Assembly: GCF_051014685.1 (NCBI RefSeq)
Contig: NW_027479262.1
Location: 106,620-170,619, forward strand
Direction: 5' to 3'
Length of the DNA stretch: 64,000 nt
Source of the DNA: Ptiloglossa arizonensis
Taxonomy: Eukaryota > Arthropoda > Insecta > Hymenoptera > Colletidae
In this document: piece by piece, positions 14,682 through 27,417 of the stretch
How the letters are laid out: each line of letters begins with the position of its first letter
How positions within the stretch are numbered: the first letter of the stretch is position 1
Program-made: the position numbers and the translations under genes
Notes under the pieces: generated by a model
Seen by the model: only the letters and a program-made list of their open reading frames with translations
What the model was told of the DNA's origin: nothing
Databases searched by the model: none

Positions 14682-14856
14682 ATTACAGAGGTATGTGTAT
14701 TTTTCCCTAGGCCATTCTGGTTAAGCGTTTGGAGCAGCAGAATTGCGAAAAATTTTTTGCCTTCTCAACCATTTCTTGGCTTCAAACTCCCATATCTCGC
14801 GAACGGTTTGACCTAACCCAAATATTCCTATTGCATCTGAAAGTAGAAACTCGCCC
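14329..14856 (+). repeat. Run of three consecutive 176-bp T5 units
   Basis: Units starting 14329, 14505 and 14681 all have the five-T run and begin gattacagagg. They are nearly identical to each other, with a private gaactgcg in the second. Elsewhere T5 units occur singly, so this is a local amplification of a single unit, probably by slippage or one-unit unequal exchange. Confidence 0.88.
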
Positions 14857-15695
14857 GATTACAACGGTATGTGTACTTTCTCCCTAGGCCAGTCTGGTTA
14901 AGCGTTTGGAGCAGCAGAATTGCGAAACATTTTTTGCCTTCTCAACCATTTCTTGGCTTCAAACTCCCATATCTCGCGAACGGATTGACCTAACCCAAAA
15001 ATTCCTGTAGCGTCTGGAAGTAGAGACTCGCCCGATTACAACGGTATGTGTATTTTTTCCCTAGGCCATTCTGGTTAAGCGTTTGGAGCAGCAGAATTGC
15101 GAAAAATTTTTTGCCTTCTCAACCATTTCTTGGCTTCAAACTCCCATATCTCTCGAACGGATTGACCTAACCCAAAAATTCCTATTGCATCTGAAAGTAG
15201 AAACTCGCCCGATTACAACGGTATGTGTATTTTTTCCCTAGGCCATTCTGGTTAAGCGTTTGGAGCAGCAGAAGTGCGAAAGATTTGTCGTCTTCTCAAC
15301 CATTTCTTAGATTCAAACTCCCATATCTCGCGAACGGATTGATCTAACCGAAAAATTCCTGTTGCATCTGAAAGTAGAAACACGCCCGATTATAACGGTA
15401 TCTGTATTTTTTCCCTAGGCCATTCTGTTTAAGCGTTTGGAGCAGCAGAATTGCGAAAAATTTTTGGCCTTCTCAACCATTTCTTGGCTTCAAACTCCCT
15501 TATCTCGCGAACGGATTGACCTAACCCAAAAATTCCTATTGCATCTGAAAGTAGAACCTCGCCCGATTACAGAGGTATGTGTATTTTTCCCTAGGCCATT
15601 CTGGTTAAGCGTTTGGAGCAGCAGAATTGCGAAAAATTTTTTGCCTTCTCAACCATTTCTTGGCTTCAAACTCCCATATCTCGCGAACGGATTGA
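14842..15695 (+). repeat. Cassette Q, first copy (gtgtactttctcc to T5 unit)
   Basis: The cassette begins with a unit reading gtgtactttctccctagg and gccagtctgg, then gaaacatttt. It continues through a tctctcgaac unit and a B unit with the rare ttagattcaaac, gattgatctaaccg and aaacacgccc, and ends with a T5 unit. It matches 18026 onward at 3184 bp (18 units less two bases). A diverged relative without the ttagattc change lies near 5.0-5.8 kb. Confidence 0.82.
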
Positions 15696-18025
15696 CATAA
15701 CCCAAAAATTCATGTAGCGTCTGGAAGTAGAGACTCGCCCGATTACAACGGTATGTGTATTTTATCCCTAGGCCATTCTGGTTAAGCGTTTGGAGCAGCA
15801 GAGTTGCGAAAAATTTTTTGCCTTCTCAACCATTTCTTGGCTTCAAACTCCCATATCTCGCGAACGGATTGACCTAACCCAAAAATTCCTGTAGCGTCTG
15901 GAAGTAGAGACTCGCCCGATCACAACGGTATGTGTATTTTTTCCCTAGGCCATTCTGGTTAAGCGTTTGGAGCAGCAGAATTGCGAAAAATTTTTTGCCT
16001 TCTCAACCATTTCTTGGCTTCAAACTCCCATATCTCGCGAACGGATTGACCTAACCCAAAAATTCCTATTGCATCTGAAAGTAGAAACTCGCCCGATTAC
16101 AACGGTATGTGTACTTTCTCCCTAGGCCATTCTGGTTAAGCGTTTGGAGCAGCAGAATTGCGAAAAATTTTTTGCCTTCTCAACCATTTCTTGGCTTCAA
16201 ACTCCCATATCTCGCGAACGGATTGACATAACCCAAAAATTCCTGTAGCGTCTGGAAGTAGAGACTCGCCCGATTACAACGGTATGTGTATTTTTTCCCT
16301 AGGCCATTCTGGTTAAGCGTTTGGAGCAGCAGAGTTGCGAAAAATTTTTTGCCTTCTCAACCATTTCTTGGCTTCAAACTCCCATATCTCGCGAACGGAT
16401 TGACCTAACCCAAAAATTCCTGTAGCGTCTGGAAGTAGAGACTCGCCCGATCACAACGGTATCTGTATTTTTTCCCTAGGCCATTCTGTTTAAGCGTTTG
16501 GAGCAGCAGAAGTGCGAAAGATTTGTTGTCTTCTCAACCATTTCTTAGCTTCAAACTCCCATATCTCGCGAACGGATTGACCTAACCCAAAAATTCCTGT
16601 TGCATCTGAAAGTAGAATCTCGCCCGATTATAACGGTATCTGTATTTTTTCCCTAGGCCATTCTGGTTAAGCGTTTGGAGCAGCAGAATTGCGAAAAATT
16701 TTTTGCCTTCTCAACCATTTCTTGGCTTCAAACTCCCATATCTCGCGAACGGATTGACCTAACCCAAAAATTCCTATTGCATCTGAAAGTAGAACCTCGC
16801 CCGATTACAGAGGTATGTGTATTTTTCCCTAGGCCATTCTGGTTAAGCGTTTGGAGCAGCAGAATTGCGAAAAATTTTTTGCCTTCTCAACCATTTCTTG
16901 GCTTCAAACTCCCATATCTCGCGAACGGTTTGACCTAACCCAAATATTCCTATTGCATCTGAAAGTAGAAACTCGCCCGATTACAACGGTATGTGTATTT
17001 TTTCCCCAGGCCATTCTGGTTACGCGTTTGGAGCAGCAGAAGTGCGAAAGATTTGTTGTCTTCTCAACCATTTCTTAGTTTCAAACTCCCATATCTCGCG
17101 AACGGATTGACCTAACCCAAAAATTCCTGTTGCATCTGAAAGTAGAAACTCGCCCGATTATAACGGTATCTGTATTTTTTCCCTAGGCCATTCTGGTTAT
17201 GCGTTTGGAGCAGCAGAATTGCGAAAAATTTTTTGCCTTCTCAACCATTTCTTGGCTTCAAACTCCCATATCTCGCGAACGGATTGACCTAACCCAAAAA
17301 TTCCTGTTGCATCTAAAAGTAGAAACTCGCCCGATTACATCGGTATGTGTATTTTTTCCCTAGGCCATTCTGGTTAAGCGTTTGGAGCAGCAGAATTGCG
17401 AAAAATTTTTTGCATTCTCAACCATTTCTTGGCTTCAAACTCCCATATCTCGCGAACGGATTGACCTAACCCAAAAATTTCTATTGCATCTGAAAGTAGA
17501 AACTCGCCCGATTACAACGGTATGTATATTTTTTCCCTAGGCCATTCTGGTTAAGCGTTTGGAGCAGCAGAATTGCGAAAAATTTGTTGCCTTCTCAACC
17601 ATTTCTTGGCTCCAAACTCCCATATCTCGCGAACGGATTGACCTAACCCAAAAATTCCTATTGCATCTGAAAGTCGAAACTCGCCCGACTACAACGGTAT
17701 GTGTATTTTTTCCCTAGGCCATTCTGGTTAAGCGTTTGGAGCAGCAGAATTGCGAAAAATTTTTTGCCTTCTCAACCATTTCTTGGCTTCAAACTCCCAT
17801 ATCTCGCGAACGGATTGACCTAACCCAAAAATTCCTGTAGCGTCTGGAAGTAGAGACTCGCCCGATCACAACGGTATGTGTATTTTTTCCCTAGGCCATT
17901 CTGGTTAAGCGTTTGGAGCAGCAGAATTGCGAAAAATTTTTTGCCTTCTCAACCATTTCTTGGCTTCAAACTCCCATATCTCGCGAACGGATTGACCTAA
18001 CCCAAAAATTCCTATTGCATCTGAA

Positions 18026-20345
18026 AGTAGAAACTCGCCCGATTACAACGGTATGTGTACTTTCTCCCTAGGCCAGTCTGGTTAAGCGTTTGGAGCAGCA
18101 GAATTGCGAAACATTTTTTGCCTTCTCAACCATTTCTTGGCTTCAAACTCCCATATCTCGCGAACGGATTGACCTAACCCAAAAATTCCTGTAGCGTCTG
18201 GAAGTAGAGACTCGCCCGATTACAACGGTATGTGTATTTTTTCCCTAGGCCATTCTGGTTAAGCGTTTGGAGCAGCAGAATTGCGAAAAATTTTTTGCCT
18301 TCTCAACCATTTCTTGGCTTCAAACTCCCATATCTCTCGAACGGATTGACCTAACCCAAAAATTCCTATTGCATCTGAAAGTAGAAACTCGCCCGATTAC
18401 AACGGTATGTGTATTTTTTCCCTAGGCCATTCTGGTTAAGCGTTTGGAGCAGCAGAAGTGCGAAAGATTTGTCGTCTTCTCAACCATTTCTTAGATTCAA
18501 ACTCCCATATCTCGCGAACGGATTGATCTAACCGAAAAATTCCTGTTGCATCTGAAAGTAGAAACACGCCCGATTATAACGGTATCTGTATTTTTTCCCT
18601 AGGCCATTCTGTTTAAGCGTTTGGAGCAGCAGAATTGCGAAAAATTTTTGGCCTTCTCAACCATTTCTTGGCTTCAAACTCCCTTATCTCGCGAACGGAT
18701 TGACCTAACCCAAAAATTCCTATTGCATCTGAAAGTAGAACCTCGCCCGATTACAGAGGTATGTGTATTTTTCCCTAGGCCATTCTGGTTAAGCGTTTGG
18801 AGCAGCAGAATTGCGAAAAATTTTTTGCCTTCTCAACCATTTCTTGGCTTCAAACTCCCATATCTCGCGAACGGATTGACCTAACCCAAAAATTCCTGTA
18901 GCGTCCGGAAGTAGAGACTCGCCCGATTACAACGGTATGTGTATTTTTTCCCTAGGCCATTCTGGTTAAGCGTTTGGAGCAGCAGAAGTGCGAAAGATTT
19001 GTTGTCTTCTCAACCATTTCTTAGTTTCAAACTCCCATATCTCGCGAACGGATTGACCTAACCCAAACATTCCTGTTGCATCTGAAAGTAGAAACTCGCC
19101 CGATTACATCGGTATGTGTATTTTTTCCCTAGGCCATTCTGGTTAAGCGTTTGGAGCAGCAGAATTGCGAAAAATTTTTTGCATTCTCAACCATTTCTTG
19201 GCTTCAAACTCCCATATCTCGCGAACGGATTGACCTAACCCAAAAATTCCTGTTGCATCTAAAAGTAGAAACTCGCCCGATTACAACGGTATGTGTACTT
19301 TCTCCCTAGGCCAGTCTGGTTAAGCGTTTGGAGCAGCAGAATTGCGAAACATTTTTTGCCTTCTCAACCATTTCTTGGCTTCAAACTCCCATATCTCGCG
19401 AACGGATTGACCTAACCCAAAAATTCCTGTAGCGTCTGGAAGTAGAGACTCGCCCGATTACAACGGTATGTGTATTTTTTCCCTAGGACATTCTGGTTAA
19501 GCGTTTGGAGCAGCAGAATTGCGAAAAATTTTTTGCCTTCTCAACCATTTCTTGGCTTCAAACTCCCATATCTCTCGAACGGATTGACCTAACCCAAAAA
19601 TTCCTATTGCATCTGAAAGTAGAAACTCGCCCGTTTACAACGGTATGTGTATTTTTTCCCTAGGCCATTCTGGTTAAGCGTTTGGAGCAGCAGAAGTGCG
19701 AAAGATTTGTCGTCTTCTCAACCATTTCTTAGATTCAAACTCCCATATCTCGCGAACGGATTGATCTAACCGAAAAATTCCTGTTGCATCTGAAAGTAGA
19801 AACACGCCCGATTATAACGGTATCTGTATTTTTTCCCTAGGCCATTCTGTTTAAGCGTTTGGAGCAGCAGAATTGCGAAAAATTTTTGGCCTTCTCAACC
19901 ATTTCTTGGCTTCAAACTCCCTTATCTCGCGAACGGATTGACCTAACCCAAAAATTCCTATTGCATCTGAAAGTAGAACCTCGCCCGATTACAGAGGTAT
20001 GTGTATTTTTCCCTAGGCCGTTCTGGTTAAGCGTTTGGAGCAGCAGAATTGCGAAAAATTTTTTGCCTTCTCAACCATTTCTTGGCTTCAAACTCCCATA
20101 TCTCGCGAACGGATTGACCTAACCCAAAAATTCCTGTAGCGTCCGGAAGTAGAGACTCGCCCGATAACAACGGTATGTGTATTTTTTCCCTAGGCCATTC
20201 TGGTTAAGCGTTTGGAGCAGCAGAAGTGCGAAAGATTTGTTGTCTTCTCAACCATTTCTTAGTTTCAAACTCCCATATCTCGCGAACGGATTGACCTAAC
20301 CCAAACATTCCTGTTGCATCTGAAAGTAGAAACTCGCCCGATTAC
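18026..20345 (+). repeat. 7-unit tandem duplication of cassette Q (1238 bp)
   Basis: The rare markers of cassette Q occur twice more, 1238 bp apart (seven units less one base): gtgtac at 18055 and 19293, and gcgtccggaag near 18901 and 20139. Identity holds from about 18026-19107 against 19264-20345. It ends where one copy reads gattacatcgg and the other gattacaacgg. With 14842-15695 this makes three copies of the cassette within 5.5 kb. Confidence 0.85.
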
Positions 20346-20854
20346 AACGGTATGTGTATTTTTTCCCTAGGCCATTCTGGTTAAGCGTTTGGAGCAGCAG
20401 AAATGCGAAAAATTTTTTGCCTTCTCAACCATTTCTTGGCTTCAAACTCCCATATCTCGCGAACGGATTGACCTAACCCAAAAATTCCTGTTGCATCTAA
20501 AAGTAGAAACTCGCCCGATTACATCGGTATGTGTATTTTTTCCCTAGGCCATTCTGGTTAAGCGTTTGGAGCAGCAGAATTGCGAAAAATTTTTTGCATT
20601 CTCAACCATTTCTTGGCTTCAAACTCCCATATCTCGCGAACGGATTGACCTAACCCAAAAATTTCTATTGCATCTGAAAGTAGAAACTCGCCCGATTACA
20701 ACGGTATGTGTATTTTTTCCCTAGGCCATTCTGGTTAAGCGTTTGGAGCAGCAGAATTGCGAAAAATTTGTTGCCTTCTCAACCATTTCTTGGCTTCAAA
20801 CTCCCATATCTCGCGAACGGATTGACCTAACCCAAAAATTCCTGTTGCATCTAA

Positions 20855-23800
20855 AAGTAGAACCTCGCCCGATTACAGCGGTATGTGTATTTTTTCCCTA
20901 GGCCATTCTGGTTAAGCGTTTGGAGCAGCAGAATTGCGAAAAATTTTTTGCCTTCTCAACCATTTCTTAGCTTCAAACTCCCATATCTCGCGAACGGATT
21001 GACCTAACCCAAAAATTTCTGTAGCGTCTGGAAGTAGAGACTCGCCCGATTACAGCGGTATGTGTATTTTTTCCCTAGGCCATTCTGGTTAAGCGTTTGG
21101 AGCAGCAGAATTGCGAAAAATTTTTTGCCTTCTCAACCATTTCTTGGCTTCAAACTCCCATATCTCGCGAACGGATTGACCTAACCCAAAAATTCCTATT
21201 GCATCTGAAAGTAGAAACTCGCCCGATTACAACGGTATGTGTATTTTTTCCCTAGGCCATTCTGGTTAAGCGTTTGGAGCAGCAGAATTGCGAAAAATTT
21301 TTTGCCTTCTCAACCATTTCTTGGCTTCAAACTCCCATATCTCGCGAACGGATTGACCTAACCCAAAAATTCCTATTGCATCTGAAAGTAGAAACTCGCC
21401 CGATTATAACGGTATCTGTATTTTTTCCCTAGACCATTCTGTTTAAGCGTTTGGAGCAGCAGAATTGCGAAACATTTTTTGCCTTCTCAACCATTTCTTG
21501 GCTTCAAACTCCCATATCTCGCGAACGGATTGACCTAACCCAAAAATTCCTATTGCATTTGAAAGTAGAAACTCGCCCGATTACAACGGTATGTGTATTT
21601 TTTCCCTAGGCCATTCTGGTTAAGCGTTTGGAGCAGCAGAATTGCGAAAAATTTTTTGCCTTCTCAACCATTTCTTGGCTTCAAACTCCCATATCTCGCG
21701 AACGGATTGACCTAACCCAAAAATTCCTATTGCATCTGAAAGTAGAATCTCGCCCGATTACAACGGTATGTGTATTTCTTCCCTAGGCCATTCTGTTTAA
21801 GCGTTTGGAGCAGCAGAAGTGCGAAAGGTTTGTTGTCTTCTCAACCATTTCTTAGCTTCAAACTCCCATATCTCGCGAACGGATTGACCTAACCCAAAAA
21901 TTCCTGTTGCATCTGAAAGTAGAATCTCGCCCGATTATAACGGTATCTGTATTTTTTCCGTAGGCCATTCTGGTTAAGCGTTTGGAGCAGCAGAAGTGCG
22001 AAAGATTTGTTGTCTTCTCAACCATTTCTTAGCTTCAAACTCCCATATCTCGCGAACGGATTGACCTAACCCAAAAATTCGTGTTGCATCTGAAAGTAGA
22101 AACTCGCCCGATTATAACGGTATCTGTATTTTTTCCCTAGGCCATTCTGTTTAAGCGTTTGGAGCAGCAGAATTGCGAAAAATTGTTTGCCTTCTCAACC
22201 ATTTCTTGGCTTCAAACTCCCATATCTCGCGAACGGATTGACCTAACCCAAAAATTCCTATTGCATCTGAAAGTAGAAACTCGCCCGATTACAACGGTAT
22301 GTGTATTTCTTCCCTAGGCCATTCTGGTTAAGCGTTTGGAGCAGCAGAAGTGCGAAAGATTTGTAGTCTTCTCAACCATTTCTTAGCTTCAAACTCCCAT
22401 ATCTCGCGAACGGATTGACCTAACCCAAAAATTCCTGTTGCATCTGAAAGTAGAATCCTGCCCGATTATAACGGTATCTGTATTTTTTCCCTAGGCCATT
22501 CTGGTTAAGCGTTTGGAGCAGCAGAATTGCGAAAAATTTTTTGCCTTCTCAACCATTTCTTGGCTTCAAACTCCCATATCTCGCGAACGGATTGACCTAA
22601 CCCAAAAATTCCTATTGCATCTGAAAGTAGAAACTCGCCCGATTACAACGGTATGTGTATTTTTTCCCTAGGCCATTCTGGTTAAGCGTTTGGAGCAGCA
22701 GAATTGTGAAAAATTTTTTGCCTTCTCAACCATTTCTTGGCTTCAAACTCCCATATCTCGCGAACGGATTGACCTAACCCAAAAATTCCAATTGCATCTG
22801 AAAGTAGAACCTCGCCCGATTACAGCGGTATGTGTATTTTTTCCCTAGGCCATTCTGGTTAAGCGTTTGGAGCAGCAGAATTGCGAAAAATTTTTTGCCT
22901 TCTCAACCATTTCTTAGCTTCAAACTCCCATATCTCGCGAACGGATTGACCTAACCCAAAAATTTCTGTAGCGTCTGGAAGTAGAGACTCGCCCGATTAC
23001 AGCGGTATGTGTATTTTTTCCCTAGGCCATTCTGGTTAAGCGGTTGGAGCAGCAGAATTGCGAAAAATTTTTTGCCTTCTCAACCATTTCTTGGCTTCAA
23101 ACTCCCATATCTCGCGAACGGATTGACCTAACCCAAAAATTCCTATTGCATCTGAAAGTAGAAACTCGCCCGATTACAACGGTATGTGTATTTTTTCCCT
23201 AGGCCATTCTGGTTAAGCGTTTGGAGCAGCAGAATTGCGAAAAATTTTTTGCCTTCTCAACCATTTCTTGGCTTCAAACTCCCATATCTCGCGAACGGAT
23301 TGACCTAACCCAAAAATTCCTATTGCATCTGAAAGTAGAAACTCGCCCGATTATAACGGTATCTGTCTTTTTCCCTAGACCATTCTGTTTAAGCGTTTGG
23401 AGCAGCAGAATTGCGAAACATTTTTTGCCTTCTCAACCATTTCTTGGCTTCAAACTCCCATATCTCGCGAACGGATTGACCTAACCCAAAAATTCCTATT
23501 GCATTTGAAAGTAGAAACTCGCCCGATTACAACGGTATGTGTATTTTTTCCCTAGGCCATTCTGGTTAAGCGTTTGGAGCAGCAGAATTGCGAAAAATTT
23601 TTTGCCTTCTCAACCATTTCTTGGCTTCAAACTCCCATATCTCGCGAACGGATTGACCTAACCCAAAAATTCCTATTGCATCTGAAAGTAGAATCTCGCC
23701 CGATTACAACGGTATGTGTATTTCTTCCCTAGGCCATTCTGTTTAAGCGTTTGGAGCAGCAGAAGTGCGAAAGGTTTGTTGTCTTCTCAACCATTTCTTA

Positions 23801-24616
23801 GCTTCAAACTCCCATATCTCGCGAACGGATTGACCTAACCCAAAAATTCCTGTTGCATCTGAAAGTAGAATCTCGCCCGATTATAACGGTATCTGTATTT
23901 TTTCCGTACGCCATTCTGGTTAAGCGTTTGGAGCAGCAGAAGTGCGAAAGATTTGTTGTCTTCTCAACCATTTCTTAGCTTCAAACTCCCATATCTCGCG
24001 AACGGATTGACCTAACCCAAAAATTCGTGTTGCATCTGAAAGTAGAAACTCGCCCGATTATAACGGTATCTGTATTTTTTCCCTAGGCCATTCTGTTTAA
24101 GCGTTTGGAGCAGCAGAATTGCGAAAAATTTTTTGCCTTCTCAACCATTTCTTGGCTTCAAACTCCCATATCTCGAGAACGGATTGACCTAACCCAAAAA
24201 TTCCTATTGCATCTGAAAGTAGAAACTCGCCCGATTACAACGGTATGTGTATTTCTTCCCTAGGCCATTCTGGTTAAGCGTTTGGAGCAGCAGAAGTGCG
24301 AAAGATTTGTAGTCTTCTCAACCATTTCTTAGCTTCAAACTCCCATATCTCGCGAACGGATTGACCTAACCCAAAAATTCCTGTTGCATCTGAAAGTAGA
24401 ATCCTGCCCGATTATAACGGTATCTGTATTTTTTCCCTAGGCCATTCTGGTTAAGCGTTTGGAGCAGCAGAATTGCGAAAAATTTTTTGCCTTCTCAACC
24501 ATTTCTTGGCTTCAAACTCCCATATCTCGCGAACGGATTGACCTAACCCAAAAATTCCTATTGCATCTGAAAGTAGAAACTCGCCCGATTACAACGGTAT
24601 GTGTATTTTTTCCCTA
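20855..24616 (+). repeat. 11-unit tandem duplication (1946-1947 bp)
   Basis: About 20855-22670 matches about 22802-24616. Examples are the tagaatcctg tail at 22451 and 24397 (1946 bp apart) and the T6 with cttagcttc unit near 20944 and 22891 (1947 bp). The one-base change of offset is explained by gtatctgtctttttccc in the unit at 23349. Rare words shared by both copies include gcgaaaggtttg, ttttttccgta and gatttgtagtc. Confidence 0.87.
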
Positions 24617-26716
24617 GGTCATTCTGCTTAAGCGTTTGGAGCAGCAGAATTGCGAAAAATTTTTTGGCTTCTCAACCATTTCTTGGCTTCAAACTCCCAT
24701 ATCTCGCGAACGGATTGACCTAACCCAAAAATTCCTATTGCATCTGAAAGTAGAAACTCGCCCGATTACAACGGTATGTGTATTTTTTCCCTAGGCCATT
24801 CTGGTTAAGCGTTCGGAGCAGCAGAAGTGCGAAAGATTTGTTGTCTTCTCAACCATTTCTTAGCTTCAAACTCCCATATCTCGCGAACGGATTGACCCAA
24901 CCCAAAAATTCGTGTTGCATCTGAAAGTAGAAACTCGCCCGATTATAACGGTACCTGTATTTTTTCCCTAGGCCATTCTGTTTAAGCGTTTGGAGCAGCA
25001 GAATTGCGGAAAATTTTTTGCCTTCTCAACCATTTCTTGGCTTCAAACTCCCATATCTCGCGAACGGATTGACCTAACCCAAAAATTCCTATTGCATCTG
25101 AAAGTAGAAACTCGCCCGATTACAACGGTATGTGTATTTCTTCCCTAGGCCATTCTGGTTAAGCGTTTGGAGCAGCAGAAGTGCGAAAGATTTGTTGTCT
25201 TCTCAACCATTTCTTAGCTTCAAACTCCCATATCTCGCGAACGGATTGACCTAACCCAAAAATTCCTGTTGCATCTGAAAGTAGAATCTCGCCCGATTAT
25301 AACGGTATCTGTATTTTTTCCGTAGGCCATTCTGGTTAAGCGTTTGGAGCAGCAGAAGTGCGAAAGATTTGTTGTCTTCTCAACCATTTCTTAGCTTCAA
25401 ACTCCCATATCTCGCGAACGGATTGACCTAACCCAAAAATTCGTGTTGCATCTGAAAGTAGAAACTCGCCCGATTATAACGGTATCTGTATTTTTTCCCT
25501 AGGCCATTCTGTTTAAGCGTTTGGAGCAGCAGAATTGCGAAAAATTTTTTGCCTTCTCAACCATTTCTTGGCTTCAAACTCCCATATCTCGAGAACGGAT
25601 TGACCTAACCCAAAAATTCCTATTGCATCTGAAAGTAGAAACTCGCCCGATTACAACGGTATGTGTATTTCTTCCCTAGGCCATTCTGGTTAAGCGTTTG
25701 GAGCAGCAGAAGTGCGAAAGATTTGTAGTCTTCTCAACCATTTCTTAGCTTCAAACTCCCATATCTCGCGAACGGATTGACCTAACCCAAAAATTCCTGT
25801 TGCATCTGAAAGTAGAATCCTGCCCGATTATAACGGTATCTGTATTTTTTCCCTAGGCCATTCTGGTTAAGCGTTTGGAGCAGCAGAATTGCGAAAAATT
25901 TTTTGCCTTCTCAACCATTTCTTGGCTTCAAACTCCCATATCTCGCGAACGGATTGACCTAACCCAAAAATTCCTATTGCATCTGAAAGTAGAAACTCGC
26001 CCGATTACAACGGTATGTGTATTTTTTCCCTAGGTCATTCTGCTTAAGCGTTTGGAGCAGCAGAATTGCGAAAAATTTTTTGGCTTCTCAACCATTTCTT
26101 GGCTTCAAACTCCCATATCTCGCGAACGGATTGACCTAACCCAAAAATTCCTATTGCATCTGAAAGTAGAAACTCGCCCGATTACAACGGTATGTGTATT
26201 TTTTCCCTAGGCCATTCTGGTTAAGCGTTCGGAGCAGCAGAAGTGCGAAAGATTTGTTGTCTTCTCAACCATTTCTTAGCTTCAAACTCCCATATCTCGC
26301 GAACGGATTGACCTAACCCAAAAATTCGTGTTGCATCTGAAAGTAGAAACTCGCCCGATTATAACGGTACCTGTATTTTTTCCCTAGGCCATTCTGTTTA
26401 AGCGTTTGGAGCAGCAGAATTGCGGAAAATTTTTTGCCTTCTCAACCATTTCTTGGCTTCAAACTCCCATATCTCGCGAACGGATTGACCTAACCCAAAA
26501 ATTCCTATTGCATCTGAAAGTAGAAACTCGCCCGATTACAACGGTATGTGTATTTCTTCCCTAGGCCATTCTGGTTAAGCGTTTGGAGCAGCAGAAGTGC
26601 GAAAGATTTGTTGTCTTCTCAACCATTTCTTAGCTTCAAACTCCCATATCTCGCGAACGGATTGACCTAACCCAAAAATTCCTGTTGCATCTGAAAGTAG
26701 AATCTCGCCCGATTAT
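23885..26716 (+). repeat. 8-unit tandem duplication (1416 bp)
   Basis: Two blocks at exactly 8 x 177 bp share rare words: tctcgagaac at 24171 and 25587, tagaatcctg at 24397 and 25813, gttcggagca at 24811 and 26227, and gtacctgtat at 24951 and 26367. The match ends near 26735, where the second block reads ccctagg against ccgtagg. The first block overlaps the second copy of the preceding 11-unit repeat, so the 11-unit event came first and the 8-unit event reused part of it. Confidence 0.88.
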
Positions 26717-27417
26717 AACGGTATCTGTATTTTTTCCCTAGGCCATTCTGGTTAAGCGTTTGGAGCAGCAGAATTGCGAAAAATTTTTTGCCTTCTCAAA
26801 CATTTCTTGGCTTCAAACTCCCATATCTCGCGAACGGATTGACCTAACCCAAAAATTCCTATTGCATCTGAAAGTAGAAACTCGCCCGATTACAACGGTA
26901 TGTGTATTTTTTCCCTAGGCCATTCTGGTTAAGCGTTTGGAGCAGCAGAATTGCGAAAAATTTTTTGCCTTCTCAACCATTTCTTGGCTTCAAACTCCCA
27001 TATCTCGCGAACGGATTGACCTAACCCAAAAATTCCAATTGCATCTGAAAGTAGAACCTCGCCCGATTACAGCGGTATGTGTATTTTTCCCTAGGCCATT
27101 CTGGTTAAGCGTTTGGAGCAGCAGAATTGCGAAAAATTTTTTGCCTTCTCAACCATTTCTTGGCTTCAAACTCCCATATCTCGCGAACGGATTGACCTAA
27201 CCCAAAAATTCCTGTAGCGTCTGGAAGTAGAGACTCGCCCGATTACAACGGTATGTGTATTTTTTCCCTAGGCCATTCTGGTTAAGCGTTTGGAGCAGCA
27301 GAATTGCGAAAAATTTTTTGCCTCCTCAACCATTTCTTGGCTTCAAACTCCCATATCTCGCGAACGGATTGACCTAACCCAAAAATTCCTATTGCATTTG
27401 AAAGTAGAAACTCGCCC

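Larger units (their letters stand above)
1..27240 (+). repeat. Left domain: heterogeneous mosaic of short HOR blocks
   Basis: All 19 units with a five-T instead of six-T run before ccctagg, which makes them 176 bp long, fall in this domain. They start at 1, 531, 2654, 5662, 7431, 7961, 9376, 10083, 11498, 13445, 14329, 14505, 14681, 15565, 16803, 18749, 19987, 23349 and 27065. Other markers also sit mainly here: tctcgtgaac, cttagtttc, gattacagagg, gtgtactttctcc and gaaacatttt. Block copies are short (3 to 12 units), with longer offsets of 38 and 42 units. No single HOR dominates. Confidence 0.85.
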
